A stretch of 64,000 nt of DNA from Ichthyophis bannanicus (taxonomy: Eukaryota; Chordata; Amphibia; Gymnophiona; Ichthyophiidae), in NCBI GenBank assembly GCA_033557465.1, contig CM066047.1:4588001-4652000 (forward strand), in the 5' to 3' direction. The translations under genes and the position numbers were made by a program. The notes under the pieces are model-generated. The model saw only the letters and a program-made list of their open reading frames with translations, was not told the DNA's origin and made no database searches. Numbering within the stretch: the first letter of the stretch is position 1; each line of letters opens with the position of its first letter. Shown piece by piece: positions 1-11,884 of this stretch.

Positions 1-1472
1 TATGCACACGCAGCTTACAGACATATGTATCTATAGAGCAGTATATAGAAATATATACATCATACATGTATATAGATTTCTAAGATAAATGTCTGCAACT
101 AAGCAGATAGAGACATACCTATAAGAACATTCACATGGGAGATGTGAAGGATAAAGATTCATCTAATAACAAGAAGGTGGAACCTACTTGAGAAGATGTA
201 TAGAGAATCTATTCCCCCTGGCTAAGATGGTGCAGGAATGCCATTCAGTGGAATAACCAGGATGGTTGCGTGAAAAACAGAGGATAATATCAGTCTGTAA
301 ACAGCAAGTCCGGAGTCCTATAGAACTCTCGCATGGTAAATGGACAGAAACGCATAGGATGAGATACCGGGTTGACCCACTTGAGGAACAAGGGGGGGCG
401 GGGGGATATGATGCGTTGTTAAATTAAATATGTGCTGTCCATGAAGGATTAGGATACCATGAGGACAAACTGCAAGGAAAAAGAGCAGTTTTTCTGTAGA
501 AAACTGGGTAAGTCTTTAGACTGTCACATAGAGAAGGCTTATGTCCTTTATTAAAAGGAAACAGAAGGGTGTAAAGAACCCCTACAGTCATGGGGAATGA
601 CTGAGGAAGCCTTTTTCAACCATATAGGATAGTAATTAGAGAAAAAAATCCACATGCTCTCTAGCAAGGGCCCATAGTGGAAAGCTTCTCAGCAGGATTG
701 CAGAGAGCATTATGCAGGAGAAATGGGAAATAAAACTGGCTGTTGGAGAAAACCAGCTGCCACCTTAGTTATGCTGCCAATTCCAGAGATATGGAGATGA
801 CAGAAAAGAAGCGATAGGGATTTTCCAAGATAGATGAGCACTATCTTGGAAGCACTACTAAGACCAGAAAAAGTGGTGGAAGACAAGACTGGAACTCGTA
901 GAATGTACCAGTAGTCCAATGACTGGAACTCTTGCATCGGCAGCTGCTGAACAGAACAGCCGAGAGAATCCTTCTGTTTGTAACAGAGAGAACAGACAGA
1001 ACAAGAGGAGAAAATCTTGATCATGTCTGATGAGCTGCCCAATGAAAGCAGGGAGGTAACTCCAGAGAAAAACTCTACACTGGAAAGGAAAGGAAGACTA
1101 GAAAGGCTAAGAAAGCCTTCCAGTCGTATAGTACCCCCCCGTACAGGGGAAGCCCTGGAAACGAGGGTAAAGAAAAATAGGAGCTGAAGGGAGACTTGCT
1201 ATATGGTAAGTCTGTAGAAGGAAAAAATTCATGGTGGTACAGGGAAACTATCATGAGATAGTTGGCAAACCTCTCTGCATGGTAGGAAGAGGAGGAAACC
1301 CTGTGACCCACAGACATGAATCTCCTGACAGCTCAGCCTACCTGAGAGCAAGTGGATGTCCTGGAAACAGGAATCCAAGCGTAGAGTTCGAAATGAAAAA
1401 ACAGTGAAAAAACTTCTGCTGAGAAGAAGTGAACTGAATGTCATAAGAGATCCATTGGAACCCCATTGAGGG

Positions 1473-3455
1473 TTAATTTTCCTGGCTTGAGTTTGGATTC
1501 TTCAGATCAGGGCGAGGCTTCCCCTGTTGGGGAACATCTGTATGATGGGCAGGAGAAGAATAAAACCTTCTTCTTTTAGGGAAAGAAGGTTTGGTAGGGC
1601 ATTTCCTACCTACTGGGGAAGGAGAAGGCTTAGGATAGCCTTCAGAAACAGGGAAGTCAGTGGAGCAATGAGCAACCTGACGTAAAGACTCCCTATTGAA
1701 GAGATTTTCTCCAGTACAAGGAGTATTACCCAGTCTTTGCTGTGCCCATCTGTTCAAGTCTGAAGCTTGGAGCCAGGCTTTACGTCGTGCCCCTATAGCT
1801 ATAGCAGAGGTTCTGCTAACAGACTCAAGAGTCAAGGGAAGCCCGAGAAAGAAAGCAAGATATATTTTGGCTATGACTAAGAAGTAAGGAATAGTCTGCA
1901 GCCTTGGGCTCTGATAGAAAAGGAGACAAAAGAGATAATTTCTTTGTGACCTCCTGAAGGGATAGACTCATATAAAAAATATATGAGAGAATCCTTGTTG
2001 CCAACATAGATGTTTGGAAGGTTTGACGTACAAAAGCATCCAGTGTTCTAGAAGCACGACCTGGCGGATAAGAAGAATGCTTCTTCTTGCTTTTCACCTT
2101 CCTCATTGCTGATTCCACTACAATGGAATGATGGGGAAGTTGAGTCTTTTGAAACCCTGGAGAGGGGGGCACCTGATACAGAAGATTGGTTGCTGTAGAA
2201 GGTGAGGAAACCCTTAAAGGTGTTTCCCATATTCTCAGAAGAAGATCCTGCAAAGAAGGATGTAAAGGAAGCATTATATTTTCCTTTTCCCCAGAAGAGC
2301 CTTGTGTAGGATCATAGCCAGGGATAGGAATAGCAAGGAATGTAGCCATGTCAAGGAGAAATTTCTGAAAAGAAGGATCTCCAATGGAAACCATCCCTGG
2401 ACAGGCTAAAGTTGAAGAACTAGCTTGGGCACCGGAGGATGTACTGGTCCGGTGCAGAAAAGGAGCCCTAATGGATGGATACTGGTACTGGCGGTTATGA
2501 CTTGAGACAGTCAGTTCTGCATCGTCCATGCCAGGTATCGACTCCAAACTAGGCATAGAAAGGAGCAAGCCTGGTGAAAAGGGAGTAGTTGGTCCCGATG
2601 TTACTGCAGGAACCGGCATCGATACCGATACTGGTAGCTGTGCCAGAATCGGAGGCGATACCGACATCGAAGCAGTCATCGGAGGCTGCTCCAGCGGTAC
2701 CGAGGCAACCAAAAACCCTTGGTGAGTATCCTAGATACCGCGCATCCGGAATCGGTAAGCATCGGTTCCGAAACCCGTCAGTACCCAGTCTTCCAGACTA
2801 GATATCGATTCCAGACTCGGCATCGAAGGAAGCGAGTCTATCGATGCATGTCTGGAGGGTACCGGCGTCAGTGGTCGTATCGGTGATGCTGCCGATACTG
2901 TAAAGTCAATCTGGGACGTATCAATCGGTCCCGAAGGTACCGAGAACGCCAGATGACGATCCCTGGTGAAGAGTGGATCACTCAACACCAGTGCCGATGC
3001 CGGGGTATCGGTACCGCTCGACGCGGATGCCACCACCGAGCATGGCTCAGGTATGTTCTGTGAGGGGTGAGCCCCAGGAACAACCTGAAACCCCTGAAAG
3101 GCTTTGGAGACCGAAGACTCCCGCCGGTTTTTGAAGCCAATAGGGTCTTGAGGGCAAGGCCGGAGCAGTCATCATCTTTGACATGAGACCTACCACTCAA
3201 GGATTGGCTAGTCTTAACAGACTGTTTGTGGGTTACCTGATCCTGTAGAGAAGAAATGGTCGGTGCCCTGATACTGGAAGGGAACGCGATATCAAGGGAA
3301 ACTCGAAATGGAAAATCTCTTCTCATAAAATTGTAGCCTAATGGCTCCGGAGGAAAAGGGTCAGGACCCAAACAGGTTAGACACCAGTTATTGGAGTCTA
3401 AAAAGAAAACTGTATTTCCACAGTTAAGACACTTCTTAGGAGAAGAAGGCTCCAT
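1473..3455 (-). pseudogene. Gag-like ORF1 of DIRS-F, frameshifted
   Basis: Reads from an ATG at about 3455 down to 1473 in four overlapping frames (2982-3455, 2731-3036, 1825-2712, 1473-1835), so it is broken by several frameshifts. The first 30 residues hold a zinc-ribbon-like pattern, two Cys pairs (CLNC, CLTC) followed by a GPD motif, as in the other DIRS ORF1 copies here. A long Ser/Pro/Val-rich linker follows (about 2450-3050), then the conserved core with the VESAMR motif, the LDAF-R-TFQ-SML stretch and a C-terminal basic tail. The likely role is an RNA-binding structural protein of the retroelement particle. This is inferred from position and zinc motif, since DIRS ORF1 has little experimental work. 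Confidence 0.7.
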
Positions 3456-3660
3456 GATGGAGAGGCCTTACAGGCCCCAAAACTAAGACAGAAACTGAGG
3501 GAAAACTCTCCCTGAGTTTTTGAAAAGAAAAGAAAAAAACCCACCGGCGGTACCGGTGGAGGCGGGAAAAACAGTCGCGACCACAAGAAAACAAGAATTA
3601 AAGAAAAGATTTTCTGCGGTGACAGGAGGACGTCATGCCGGCTCCGCGGAAAAACAAAAA

Positions 3661-3820
3661 ACTGAGGAGAGACAGTTGGAAAGGCGGGAAGGCAGCACGC
3701 AGGCGCTGAGGGATGCTCCCAAAAGCTTTCTGATTGGACGCTGGGGAGCGTTTCCACGCAGGCTCAGTCGGTACCGACGTACCCATATGTGAAGACTCAT
3801 TCCTGCTTGTTCCTGGAGAT
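3661..3820 (-). repeat. 5' inverted terminal repeat of DIRS-F
   Basis: About 160 bp, inverted relative to the left end of element E (58929-59119). It contains a perfect 12-bp palindrome with a GGTACC centre at 3767-3778, then the shared words ending in TTCCTGGA and the crossover trinucleotide GAT (3818-3820). Confidence 0.75.
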
Positions 3821-4365
3821 GAATGGTTTCTTGTAGGATTTTTTCCTTGCAGGATCAGCTGTAGATTTAGACAATCTATCCAAGGTGATATTGTCAGCAT
3901 CTCTCTCATTAGCTTTTTCCTGCCAATTCTTGCCAAAGAGATTCTCTCCTATGCAAGGAATATTCCCCAGTTTATCCTGTACCCAAAGTTCCAAGTCAGA
4001 TGCCTGGAGCCAGGCAATCCTACATGCACCTATGGCAATAGCAGAGATTCTGCTTATGCACTCAAAGCAGTCAAAGGCTGCACGATTTACAAACTTGGAA
4101 ACATCCTGAGCATGTTTGACAAAGGCAAGGTAATCCTGCCTTTTATCATCAGGAAGGAGAGGGCTCATAAGCTCTAAATCTCCCATGACCTCCTTAAGAA
4201 ACATTCCCATATATAATATATAGGAACTGATCCTAGCAGAAAGCATGGAAGCCTGGAAGGTTCGACGTCCAAAGGCGTCAAGAGTCCTACACTCACGTCC
4301 TGGAGGATTAGATGCATGCCTTTTTGCACTCTTGATCCTTCTCATAGCTGATTCCACCACCATGG
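3821..4365 (-). pseudogene. Gag-like ORF1 fragment of a further DIRS element (G)
   Basis: Open frame of about 180 residues, closely similar to the ORF1 core of element A (26928-27614). It starts with the VVESAMRRIKSAK segment, then the LDAFGRRTFQ segment, the ILYMGMFLKEV segment, and an LxxLSK segment near the C-terminus. It lacks the N-terminal zinc motif and everything downstream of the core. Element F interrupts it on the left. On the right it stops abruptly at about 4365, where CR1-derived sequence begins. The remainder of G should lie left of the window beyond F. Confidence 0.75.
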
Positions 4366-5240
4366 TAAGCAGTGGATTTCCAGGTACTCTTTAATGGTTT
4401 ATGGACCTTTCCTCCAGGAACTTGTCCAAACCTTGTCTTAAACCCAGCTACGCTAATAGTTTTTACTACATCTTTCAGTAAAGAATTCCAGAATTTGATT
4501 ATGCATTGAGTGAAAAAACACTTTTATTACTCTTAAATGGGTTACATTGTAGTTTTATTACGTGTCCCCTAGACTTTCTACTTTTTGATGGAGTAAACAA
4601 CCTATCTACGTTTACCCATTCTACTCCAGTGACGCACTTCTTCCCCCCTCCAGCTATCCATGACCTGTATTATCTCCCGCATTCAACTGAGCAACTGTTA
4701 CATTTTACCTGTTACACACTATAAATCTGTTTATTCCTGCTGTACACTCTAAGTCACTTGATGTATTGGTTGCTTATTTAATTATTGCTGTTCACCTACT
4801 AATTAACTACGTTCTATGTAGCATTATGATTAATTAACCGTTAAATTTTATTTACGTTCCATGTAAAGTTAAACTTGTCAAACTTGTTCCATGTACACTG
4901 CTGTGACTGGTAAATACAGAGATATAAAAAAAAGTTGCTAATAAAATAAATAATGTATAGATCTCTATCATATTTCTCCTCAGTGGTCTTTTTTTTCCCA
5001 AGCTGAAGAGCCCTAACCTTTTAAGCCTTTCCTCATGGAGTATCCTTCCAACCCCTTTACCATTTTGGTGATTCTTCTCTGTTCCTTTCCTAATTCTGCT
5101 ATATCCGCTTTAAGACATGGCGACCAAAATTGAACACAATATTCAAGGTGCGATCGCACCATGGAATGATACAGAGGCATTATAATATCCTTGGCCTTAT
5201 TCTCCATTCCTCTCCTTATGATTCCTACTACTATTGATCA
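4366..5240 (-). mobile_element. CR1-type LINE 3' fragment, interrupted by an L2 tail
   Basis: The minus strand at 5013-5207 encodes a reverse transcriptase C-terminal piece with the signature MVRSHLEYCVQFWSP, diagnostic of CR1-group LINEs. The rest (4366-4631 and 4957-5012) continues the same diverged 3' region. It is 5'-truncated at about 5240 next to the poly-T of the outer L1. Bases 4632-4956 are a different, plus-strand insertion. No functional coding capacity remains. Confidence 0.7.
4632..4956 (+). mobile_element. L2-clade LINE 3' tail, plus strand, inside the CR1 fragment
   Basis: About 325 bp ending in an A/T-rich short-unit tail (AATAAAATAAATAA). The preceding words (TTCCATGTA..ACTGCTGTGA) resemble, in reverse complement, the 3' ends of the L2-like elements at 13157 and 36300. 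It is a 5'-truncated non-coding tail. Assignment rests on tail similarity only. Confidence 0.45.
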
Positions 5241-5255
5241 TTTAGGAGGAATAGG

Positions 5256-5283
5256 GTTTTTTTTTTTTTTTTTTTTTTTTTTT
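5256..5283 (-). repeat. Poly-A tail of the outer L1 (T run on plus)
   Basis: About 28 uninterrupted T residues directly before the L1 3' UTR. Its purity is notable for an element old enough to have taken at least four later insertions. Confidence 0.8.
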
Positions 5284-6323
5284 ACTGAAAACGAAAAACA
5301 TACAGGAACCACATTGTAACGTAGGAAAAACTAGTAAGGTGACAAATAACAGTTGCCCAAATACACTGTTCAAGTCATCAACTTTTTGCTTTGTAATTTT
5401 GCCCCCCAATCCCCCCCCCAGCTTTTCCCCCCCCCCTTGCATATCCAAATGGAGGTACACGGAAAACCTCAATAGAGAGAGGAGATGCTCAATGGCAAAT
5501 AGCCCATTAGCCTCCATAGGTCATATTAGATAACCGTGGTAGTTCTTTCACCATCCCCTATTTGTGTGTTCAATCTAACTGCTTCCCTTCCCCACCCCGC
5601 CGACCTATATCTTCAACAAAACCTGCTGTGGTGGTTAGGCATCTCTCCCCCTACGTGACAGAAGCTCCTTACTAGGTCCCAAGCATCTGAAAGTATCCCT
5701 TCAACACATTCCATCATTCTCACAAGGAAATCACACATACCGACGTTCCCCCCCCCCCCCAACTATATAAATTCCCAGGGCTCCCCCCTGGTCCAGCTTT
5801 AGGGGGTATTAACCTGTGCAATTATTTAAGACCCGATTACGACAACTAGGAGCCAAAGATTGAAGGTAGGGACCCCACAGCTTCAGAAAGCTCTCCCAGG
5901 ACCGCCCCCGCAGCTTTGCCCATTCTTGCTCCACTAGTAGGAGTTGATTTAAAGCCCTCTGCTATTGTTGCATCATGGGCTCCTTCTCCTCCAACCAAGC
6001 CACCAGTATACTCTTGCGTGCCAACAGGAGAGCCAGAGCCACCCCCTCTCGGGCCCCCACCAGTCAACTCCTTTGTCCCCCACATCCAAAACCGCCATCC
6101 TAGATGTCTAAAAAATGTTAGCTCCAAGAATACTCTGTAAGGAGCTCCTAACCAGACTCGAAAAGCTGGATATCACCGTGCATTTCCAGAACATATGACC
6201 AAGTGTGGCCTGTTCTTCAGCACTCCTGGGACCCCTGGATGTCTGCGTCAGTCCCGCTTGATAAGTTCTAGTAGGAGCAAAGTAAAGCCACCGTATTGTC
6301 ATCTTAAACTGGGATGCGTGAAG

Positions 6324-6338
6324 ATCAGCATTTATACT
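6324..6338. repeat. Target-site duplication of inner L1, 3' side copy
   Basis: ATCAGCATTTATACT, identical to 11870-11884 at the other end of the inner L1. The adjoining T run makes the exact inner edge uncertain by one or two bases. Confidence 0.9.
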
Positions 6339-6638
6339 TTTTTTTTTTTTTAACATATTTTATTGGCATTGTGACATACAGGAAAAAAAATACCACCAGG
6401 TGCAATACATCTACAAAGCCCCATACACAGAAGAATGAATTCCCACAATGTTCTGTCCCCCGTACACTCTGTAGTCAGGTACATAATGTAACGAAGCATA
6501 ACAATTAACCCTCCCCACAAATCAACCTGCATATCGCACCCCAATTAAAATCTACAACTGAAAACAACACAAACTCTTAAAACTATGTGTGTGTGTGTGC
6601 ACGGTAGCCCCCCCCCCCCAGGCATGCCAGTATCCCCC

Positions 6639-9600
6639 TTATCCCCTTCCCCTCTCCAAGTAGGCATCCCAAATCTTATGAAACCGCCACTCTTGCCCCC
6701 GCAGGCGGTAGGTCAACCAGTCAAAACGTACCGCTGCTTCCACCTTGCCCTCCCAGTCCGCCTCTGAAGGGCCACCCATACTCTTCCACTTCCCCACAAT
6801 TGCCACTCGTGCAGCCAAGCGCAGCTTCTCAGCTAACAACTCTCGCCACTTCCCTCTCCACAACCCTTCCGGGGAACCCAATAGCCAGACCGTGCTGTCA
6901 CGGTGTACACCTGGGCCTCCATCCCCAATCACCTCCCCCATTCGCCCCTCCACCTTCTCCCAGAAGTTCCGAATCACTGGGCAATCCCACCACATATGAA
7001 GGAAACCCCCACTCCCACCACAGCCTCTCCAGCAGGTATCTGAGGACCGCCCCCCTGCCAAGAACAATCTCCTGGGAGTACAATAGGCCCCATGCAATAG
7101 CTGCAGCTGGGTCTGCCGCCATGAGGACACCCAGGTACCGCGGTACAGCCCCGCATAAATCCTGTCCCAAACCTCCTCTCCTAACTCCACCCCCAGCCAC
7201 TGATGCCACCGTACCTGATGTAAGGGCGGACCACTCCCGGCCCCCTCCTCCATCAAGACACGGTAGATCCGGGCAATAAGCCCTTGTCCCCCGTCCCCTG
7301 AAACAACACCTGCTCCAGTGGCGTACTCTCTCTGGAAATCTGAGCCAGAACGTCCCCGCTCCGGAGGAGGTGGCGCAGCTGAAAATATTGATAGAAGGGG
7401 ATATTTTCCTGCACCGCGCCCTCTAAATCCTGAAGAGACCGAACACCACCACCCTCCACAAAATCCCGTAGTTTGTCCAACCGCCCCTCCAACAAATGGC
7501 GCCCTTTTCGTACCCATCCCACCTTTCCCAGAGGGAGGAACTCCCCAATAGCAGACCAGGGTGAGAAGGGGCTGGGGAACCACCCCCACCGCCTACCCAA
7601 CACAGAAACCTCGATCATAGCATCCAGAAAGGGGTGCCCCGATTTACCTCGCCTACCACTCCCCTCCTCCCCATCTACCAGCCATTTCGCCCAGGAGAGA
7701 GCACCCAACACCGTCCTCTCCAGCTCCACCCAAGTCACTGCCCCTTCCCCCCCTGCGTGATCGCACCATGCCCGCAAAATGCAGGCCTGGTGATACCACC
7801 TCAACGAGGGAAACCGTACCCCACCCTGGCCTTTAGACGGAAGGAGACTTCCTCGCCGTATCCTCGCCTTCTTCCCCCCCCCCCCCCACAAATCTCAACA
7901 GTCGGCTCTCCCACTGCTTCAACATAGTCCCCGGGACCCGAAGAGGCAACTGCGAGAATAAGAACAAAAATTTCGGTACCACTGTCATTTTAAGCACTTC
8001 CACCCTTCCCCACCAACTAAGTTGTAGGGAAGCCCACCCGTCCAACAACGAGGAGATCCGCCCCATCAACGGCCGATAATTCAACTCAAACAACTACGCA
8101 GGGTCCGCAGCGATGCGCACCCCCAAGTATTTAATACTGCCCGCCGCCCACCGGAATGGGAAAGCGGGGAAATCCTCCCTCCGCAACCCTCCCAAGGCCA
8201 TAGCCTCTGTCTTGGACAAATTCACCTTATAGCCCGAGACCGCCCCAAAGCTCTCTAACTCCTGCAACAACACTGGCAACGACTCTTCCGGATGGGTCAT
8301 AAAAATCAGCGTATCGTCCGCATAAAGTAGGATCTTATGGGACGCCGCACCTACCACAACCGGCCGTATCTGATGCTGGGCCCGGATCTTTAACGCCAGG
8401 GCCTCAATCACGATAGCAAATAACAGGGGCGAAAGGGGGCAGCCTTGCCGCGTGCCCCTCTGCAGATAAAACCGATCGACACCGATCATTCACCCATATG
8501 CGCGCCGCCGGCCGCTGATACAGCGCTCTCACCCCCTGAATAAAGCCCACCCCCAGCCCCATCCGTCCCATAACCTGAAACAAAAACCCCCACTCCACCC
8601 TATCGAACGCTTTCTCCACGTCCAACGCCACACAAAGCGCCGGGGACTTGCGACTCCGAACATAGAGCAACCCCACTGCCCTCCGCACATTATCCGCCTA
8701 CCCTTGATAAACCCCGTTTGATCCAGGTGGATTAAACCCGGCAAACTATTCTCCAATCTAGTCGCTAATATCTTAGCATATAATTTAGCATCGCTATTCA
8801 GAAGAGCAATGGGGCGGTAGTTCTCACATTTCTCCGGAGGGCGACCCTCCTTAGGCAGAACCACTATATTGGCCTGTGCCATCGACTCCGGGAGACCGTC
8901 CCCCTTCAACAGACCGGAAAACAAGCGCGCCAAAAACGGGGCCACCTTCTCCCGCATCATGTGGTAGTATTCCGCCTGAAAACCATCCTCCACAGCCGCC
9001 TTACCCTTAGGCAGTTTCTTAATTCCATCCAACACCTCCTGCACGGCGATCGGCCTCCCCAGCCAATTCGCCGTGTCCTCCTCCACCCTAGGGAACTCTA
9101 TATCCCTCAGATACTCCTCTATCTTCTCAACACATATCCCATCCTGCCGCGTATATAACTCCTCATAAAACCTTCGAAAGGCCGCACAGATATCTCGACT
9201 AGCGACGGCTCGCTCCCCCGCCCCCCCACAATCTCTCGCACAATCCGGCTCTCCCGTTTACGTTGCAATTGGCGGGCCAACAGTTTCCCGGCCCTGTTCC
9301 CCCCCTCCATAAAATTCCGCTGAGTAGTCCGCATCATCCGCTCCACCTCCTCCGAATCCAAAGAGTTAAGTTTCGCTCTAAGCCCCACCAACCGCTGTCT
9401 CACCTCTTTAGACCCCCCCCCCACTATGTTCCGCCTGCAGTTGCCCCAGCTCTTGCATGAGCTGCTGGCGTTGCACTTCCCGCTCCTTTTTCTTTTGACT
9501 CCCGAGTTGAATCATAATCCCCCGCATATATGCCTTCCCTGCATCCAAGAGCGTGGCATCCGCCACATCTCCACAGTCATTCCACTTCATATAATCCTGC

Positions 9601-10481
9601 CATGCCTTCCGAAGGGTAGATTGCCCTTCCTTGGACTGATACAGGGACACATTACCCCGCCACCCCACTCCCCCTCCCCCTACCCTCCCCACCCACTCCC
9701 CCACCACCATCCCATGGTCAGATAGAGTAATTGGGAGGATCTGAATATTAAGCAACACCCCCAGTTGGTCTTGTCGCCCAAGAAGAAGGTCCAGCCGAGA
9801 GTAGGCCTCCTGTTTTGCAGAGTAGCAGGTGAATTCCCGTCCCCCCGGGTTCTCCCAGCGCCAGAGATCTACTAGGGCAAACTCCAACTGGCACCTCTTC
9901 AGCGCCTTACCCTCCTTCCCGTGCCGGCTGCGGCAATAGTTGTACCTGTCCCTTTCCCCTACCACACAGTTCATATCTCCCCCCACAATCCAATCCCCCT
10001 TAGCCTTACTCTGAAACACCCGGAGCGTATCTGCAAAAAAGGTCCCCTTTCGCCCGTTGGGAGCATAGATATTTAGGAAGGAGACCTCCCGCAAATCCAC
10101 CCTCCCCACCACCCAAACCACCCGTCCCTCCTCATCTCCCCCACTTTCATAAGGGATAAATCTAACTCTCTTATGTACCAAGATCACCACCCCTCGTTTC
10201 TTTGAATTATAGGAGGAACCAAACACCTGTTCAAAGCCTTGGGTCTTGAGCTTCGCCTGCTCAACCAGCGTCAGGTGTGTCTCCTGAATTAATGCCACAT
10301 CCACACGCTGCCTATTTAGCTGAGCAAGAACCCGTTTCCTTTTAATCGGGCTATTAAACCCGCGGACATTGTAGGAGGCAACTTTTAAGCCCCCCACCCC
10401 TGACCTACCCATCTTCCATTCTCCAAGCCTGCTTGACCCGCGGACCGGGGCACAGGGACCACCCACACACAACACAAACAA
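6639..10481 (-). pseudogene. Inner L1 ORF2: endonuclease, reverse transcriptase, Cys-rich C-terminus
   Basis: ORF2 nicks target DNA and reverse-transcribes L1 RNA. The endonuclease occupies 9408-10481, with VASYNVRGFNSP near its start, an ALIQETHL motif, the GGDMNCV motif and an LSDHGMV C-terminal histidine motif. The likely start is the Met just before that N-terminal motif, near 10412. The reverse transcriptase follows in pieces: YRPIALLNSDAKLYAKI at 8529-9086, FDRVEW at 8404-8688, and GCPLSPLLFA plus LLYADDT at 8094-8489. The C-terminus at 6639-7589 holds a Trp/Cys segment. At least five frame changes occur. Two lie exactly at C runs (9413-9422 and about 7874-7887), so some may be assembly errors and not true mutations. 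Confidence 0.85.
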
Positions 10482-10811
10482 TCAAACTTAACCCAACAAC
10501 CACTACATAACACACAACTCGTACTCCCTCTCACGCCACAATATTTTGTCATTACTGAACTCCACCAGTCCACTCATCTTTCCCCCTAGACTGTCCCCCT
10601 CCCTCCCCCCGCGACCCGTATCCACTGAACCACGCTCCCCGCCTCCCATCTCCTCTACCCGGGTCGCCAGGCCAAGGGGATACTACCCCCAACCACAGCC
10701 CACCACCCCAACAGCAATCAATCCCACCGCCTCCACCCACCATCCTCACCAACCTACTCCCTCAGACAAAACCCCCACAGCAAAGCTCCGCTGTCCAGTC
10801 CAGTGATCCTC

Positions 10812-11768
10812 TCACGGCGATCCCCTTTGGACCGCCTCCTCCGGCCCCACCGCAGGACTATTCCGCGGCAACAGCTCCCGCTCTCCAGTCAGGCTCCCCT
10901 TCTGAGTTATCAGGAACTTCTCCAAGACTTCCTTCGAGGTAAAAAAGCGTCGCACTCCATTCACCAGCATGGTAATCTTTGCCGGGTACCAGATCGCCAC
11001 CTGCACGCCTCTTCTGGCCAAGCTTTCTTTCCATTTAATCAGATCTTTCCGGCGTTTAACAGTCTCAGAAGCCAGGTCTGGAAACACATAGACCTTCCAT
11101 TCCTTAAAAGTCACAAATTTAGATTTGCGGGCGGCCCGAATCACATGCTCTCTGTCTTGGAAGCGGAGGAACTTCACAATAAACGCACGTGGCGGGGCCG
11201 ACTCCCCAGGCTTAGGCCATAACTCTCTATGCGCTCTTTCCAACTCATACGCAGGAATAGACGGGGCCCCGGGAAAACAAGTCACCAGCATTTCCCCCAC
11301 AAATCCAAGAGGGTCTCCGCCTTCCGCCCCCTCCGGCACGCCAAAGATGCGCAAATTAGATCTCCTGTCCCGATTCTCCATCTCCTCAGTCTTAGCGTGT
11401 AGCCAGCTAAGCTGCTGCTGCAACGATCCCATCATGCGCTGCATCTCCGCCTGGGAATCCTCCATCAAACTCACCCGGGCTTCAATTTCCTCTAACCGAT
11501 GCCCCAGAGCCTCAAATTTTTCCTCCAGCTTCTGCGAAACTCTCTCCACAATCTTGTCCTTTGAGTCCCGAATCTCTCGCAACACGGCCTCCAGCTCAGG
11601 AGGGGGGGCATCCTCGCTCTCTCCCACTTCCAGGCCCTCGGATCCACTGGGGGACGACGGCACTGGCTGCACCCGTGGGCCGGTCCCCACCGCCTTCCCG
11701 GCTCCCACTTTCGCCGCATACATATCCTTAATCGGATTCGGCGGTTTAGTCTTGAGCACCTTCGGCAT
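10812..11768 (-). CDS. Inner L1 ORF1 protein (RNA-binding chaperone), 318 residues, open
   Basis: Uninterrupted frame from an ATG at 11768. L1 ORF1p trimerises and coats L1 RNA in the cytoplasm. Visible order: a Pro-rich N-terminus (1-50); a heptad-rich coiled coil of about 55-130 with repeated Glu/Leu/Lys; then an RRM-like domain opening with NLRIFGVPEG near 137 and including ELERAHR near 180; then a C-terminal domain to about 295 with basic residues and a WYPAKITM stretch. The length is close to the usual 300-340 residues. It lies about 330 bp upstream of ORF2, the normal L1 arrangement. Whether the protein is made cannot be told from sequence. Confidence 0.85.
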   Translation of the reverse strand: MPKVLKTKPPNPIKDMYAAKVGAGKAVGTGPRVQPVPSSPSGSEGLEVGESEDAPPPELEAVLREIRDSKDKIVERVSQKLEEKFEALGHRLEEIEARVSLMEDSQAEMQRMMGSLQQQLSWLHAKTEEMENRDRRSNLRIFGVPEGAEGGDPLGFVGEMLVTCFPGAPSIPAYELERAHRELWPKPGESAPPRAFIVKFLRFQDREHVIRAARKSKFVTFKEWKVYVFPDLASETVKRRKDLIKWKESLARRGVQVAIWYPAKITMLVNGVRRFFTSKEVLEKFLITQKGSLTGERELLPRNSPAVGPEEAVQRGSP

Positions 11769-11869
11769 GCTCTCAGTGCAGGTAGGGGCTGTATCTACCC
11801 GAAGATTGCCGGGGCAGCAGAGAGCTCACTCACACACGTCTGCTCTCCTCCGTGGCTAGACCGGAAGTC

Positions 11870-11884
11870 ATCAGCATTTATACT
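11870..11884. repeat. Target-site duplication of inner L1, 5' side copy
   Basis: Second copy of ATCAGCATTTATACT, followed directly by the continuation of the outer L1 ORF2. Removing the inner L1 and one copy rejoins the outer element. Confidence 0.9.

Larger units (their letters stand above)
1..3820 (-). mobile_element. DIRS-type element F, 5' (gag) part; 3' end lies left of the window
   Basis: Minus-strand DIRS-like retroelement. Its gag-like ORF1 remnant lies at 1473-3455 and its 5' inverted terminal repeat ends at 3818-3820. Bases 1-1470 align by eye with 60220-61700 in element E (same words, same order), so F and E are one subfamily. This downstream half shows no readable reverse transcriptase, RNase H or recombinase motif. 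One short stretch near 665-720 still resembles the RNase H end of element A near 24090-24130, so the pol region looks mostly deleted and the rest decayed. F ends inside the gag of a second DIRS copy (G, 3821-4365), with no long target duplication, as expected for recombinase-mediated insertion. The terminal trinucleotide is GAT, matching the ATC at the ICR of E. Confidence 0.8.
5241..6338 (-). mobile_element. Outer L1, segment 1: poly-A tail, 3' UTR and ORF2 C-terminus
   Basis: Starts with a pure T run (5256-5283, the poly-A tail on the minus strand), then a C-rich 3' UTR, then decayed ORF2 C-terminal coding (5846-6356). The coding includes the Cys-containing TLGHMFWKC segment typical of the L1 ORF2 C-terminus. 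The segment is cut at 6338 by the inner L1 and resumes at 11870. Joined with 11885-13156, 16169-16768, 19153-21250 and 30337-31930 it gives about 6.6 kb in correct order, a full L1 length. Confidence 0.75.
6339..11869 (-). mobile_element. Inner L1 LINE, near full length (5.5 kb)
   Basis: Complete-looking L1 on the minus strand. It has a poly-A tail (T run at 6339-6351), a 3' UTR with a short GT repeat, ORF2 (6639-10481, frameshifted), ORF1 (10812-11768, open) and about 100 bp of 5' leader. It is bracketed by a 15-bp direct repeat (6324-6338 and 11870-11884), the target-site duplication of target-primed reverse transcription. It is GC-rich with many long C runs. It sits inside the ORF2 of an older L1 of the same general family. 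Intact flanking repeats and an open ORF1 suggest it is the younger of the two. Confidence 0.9.
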
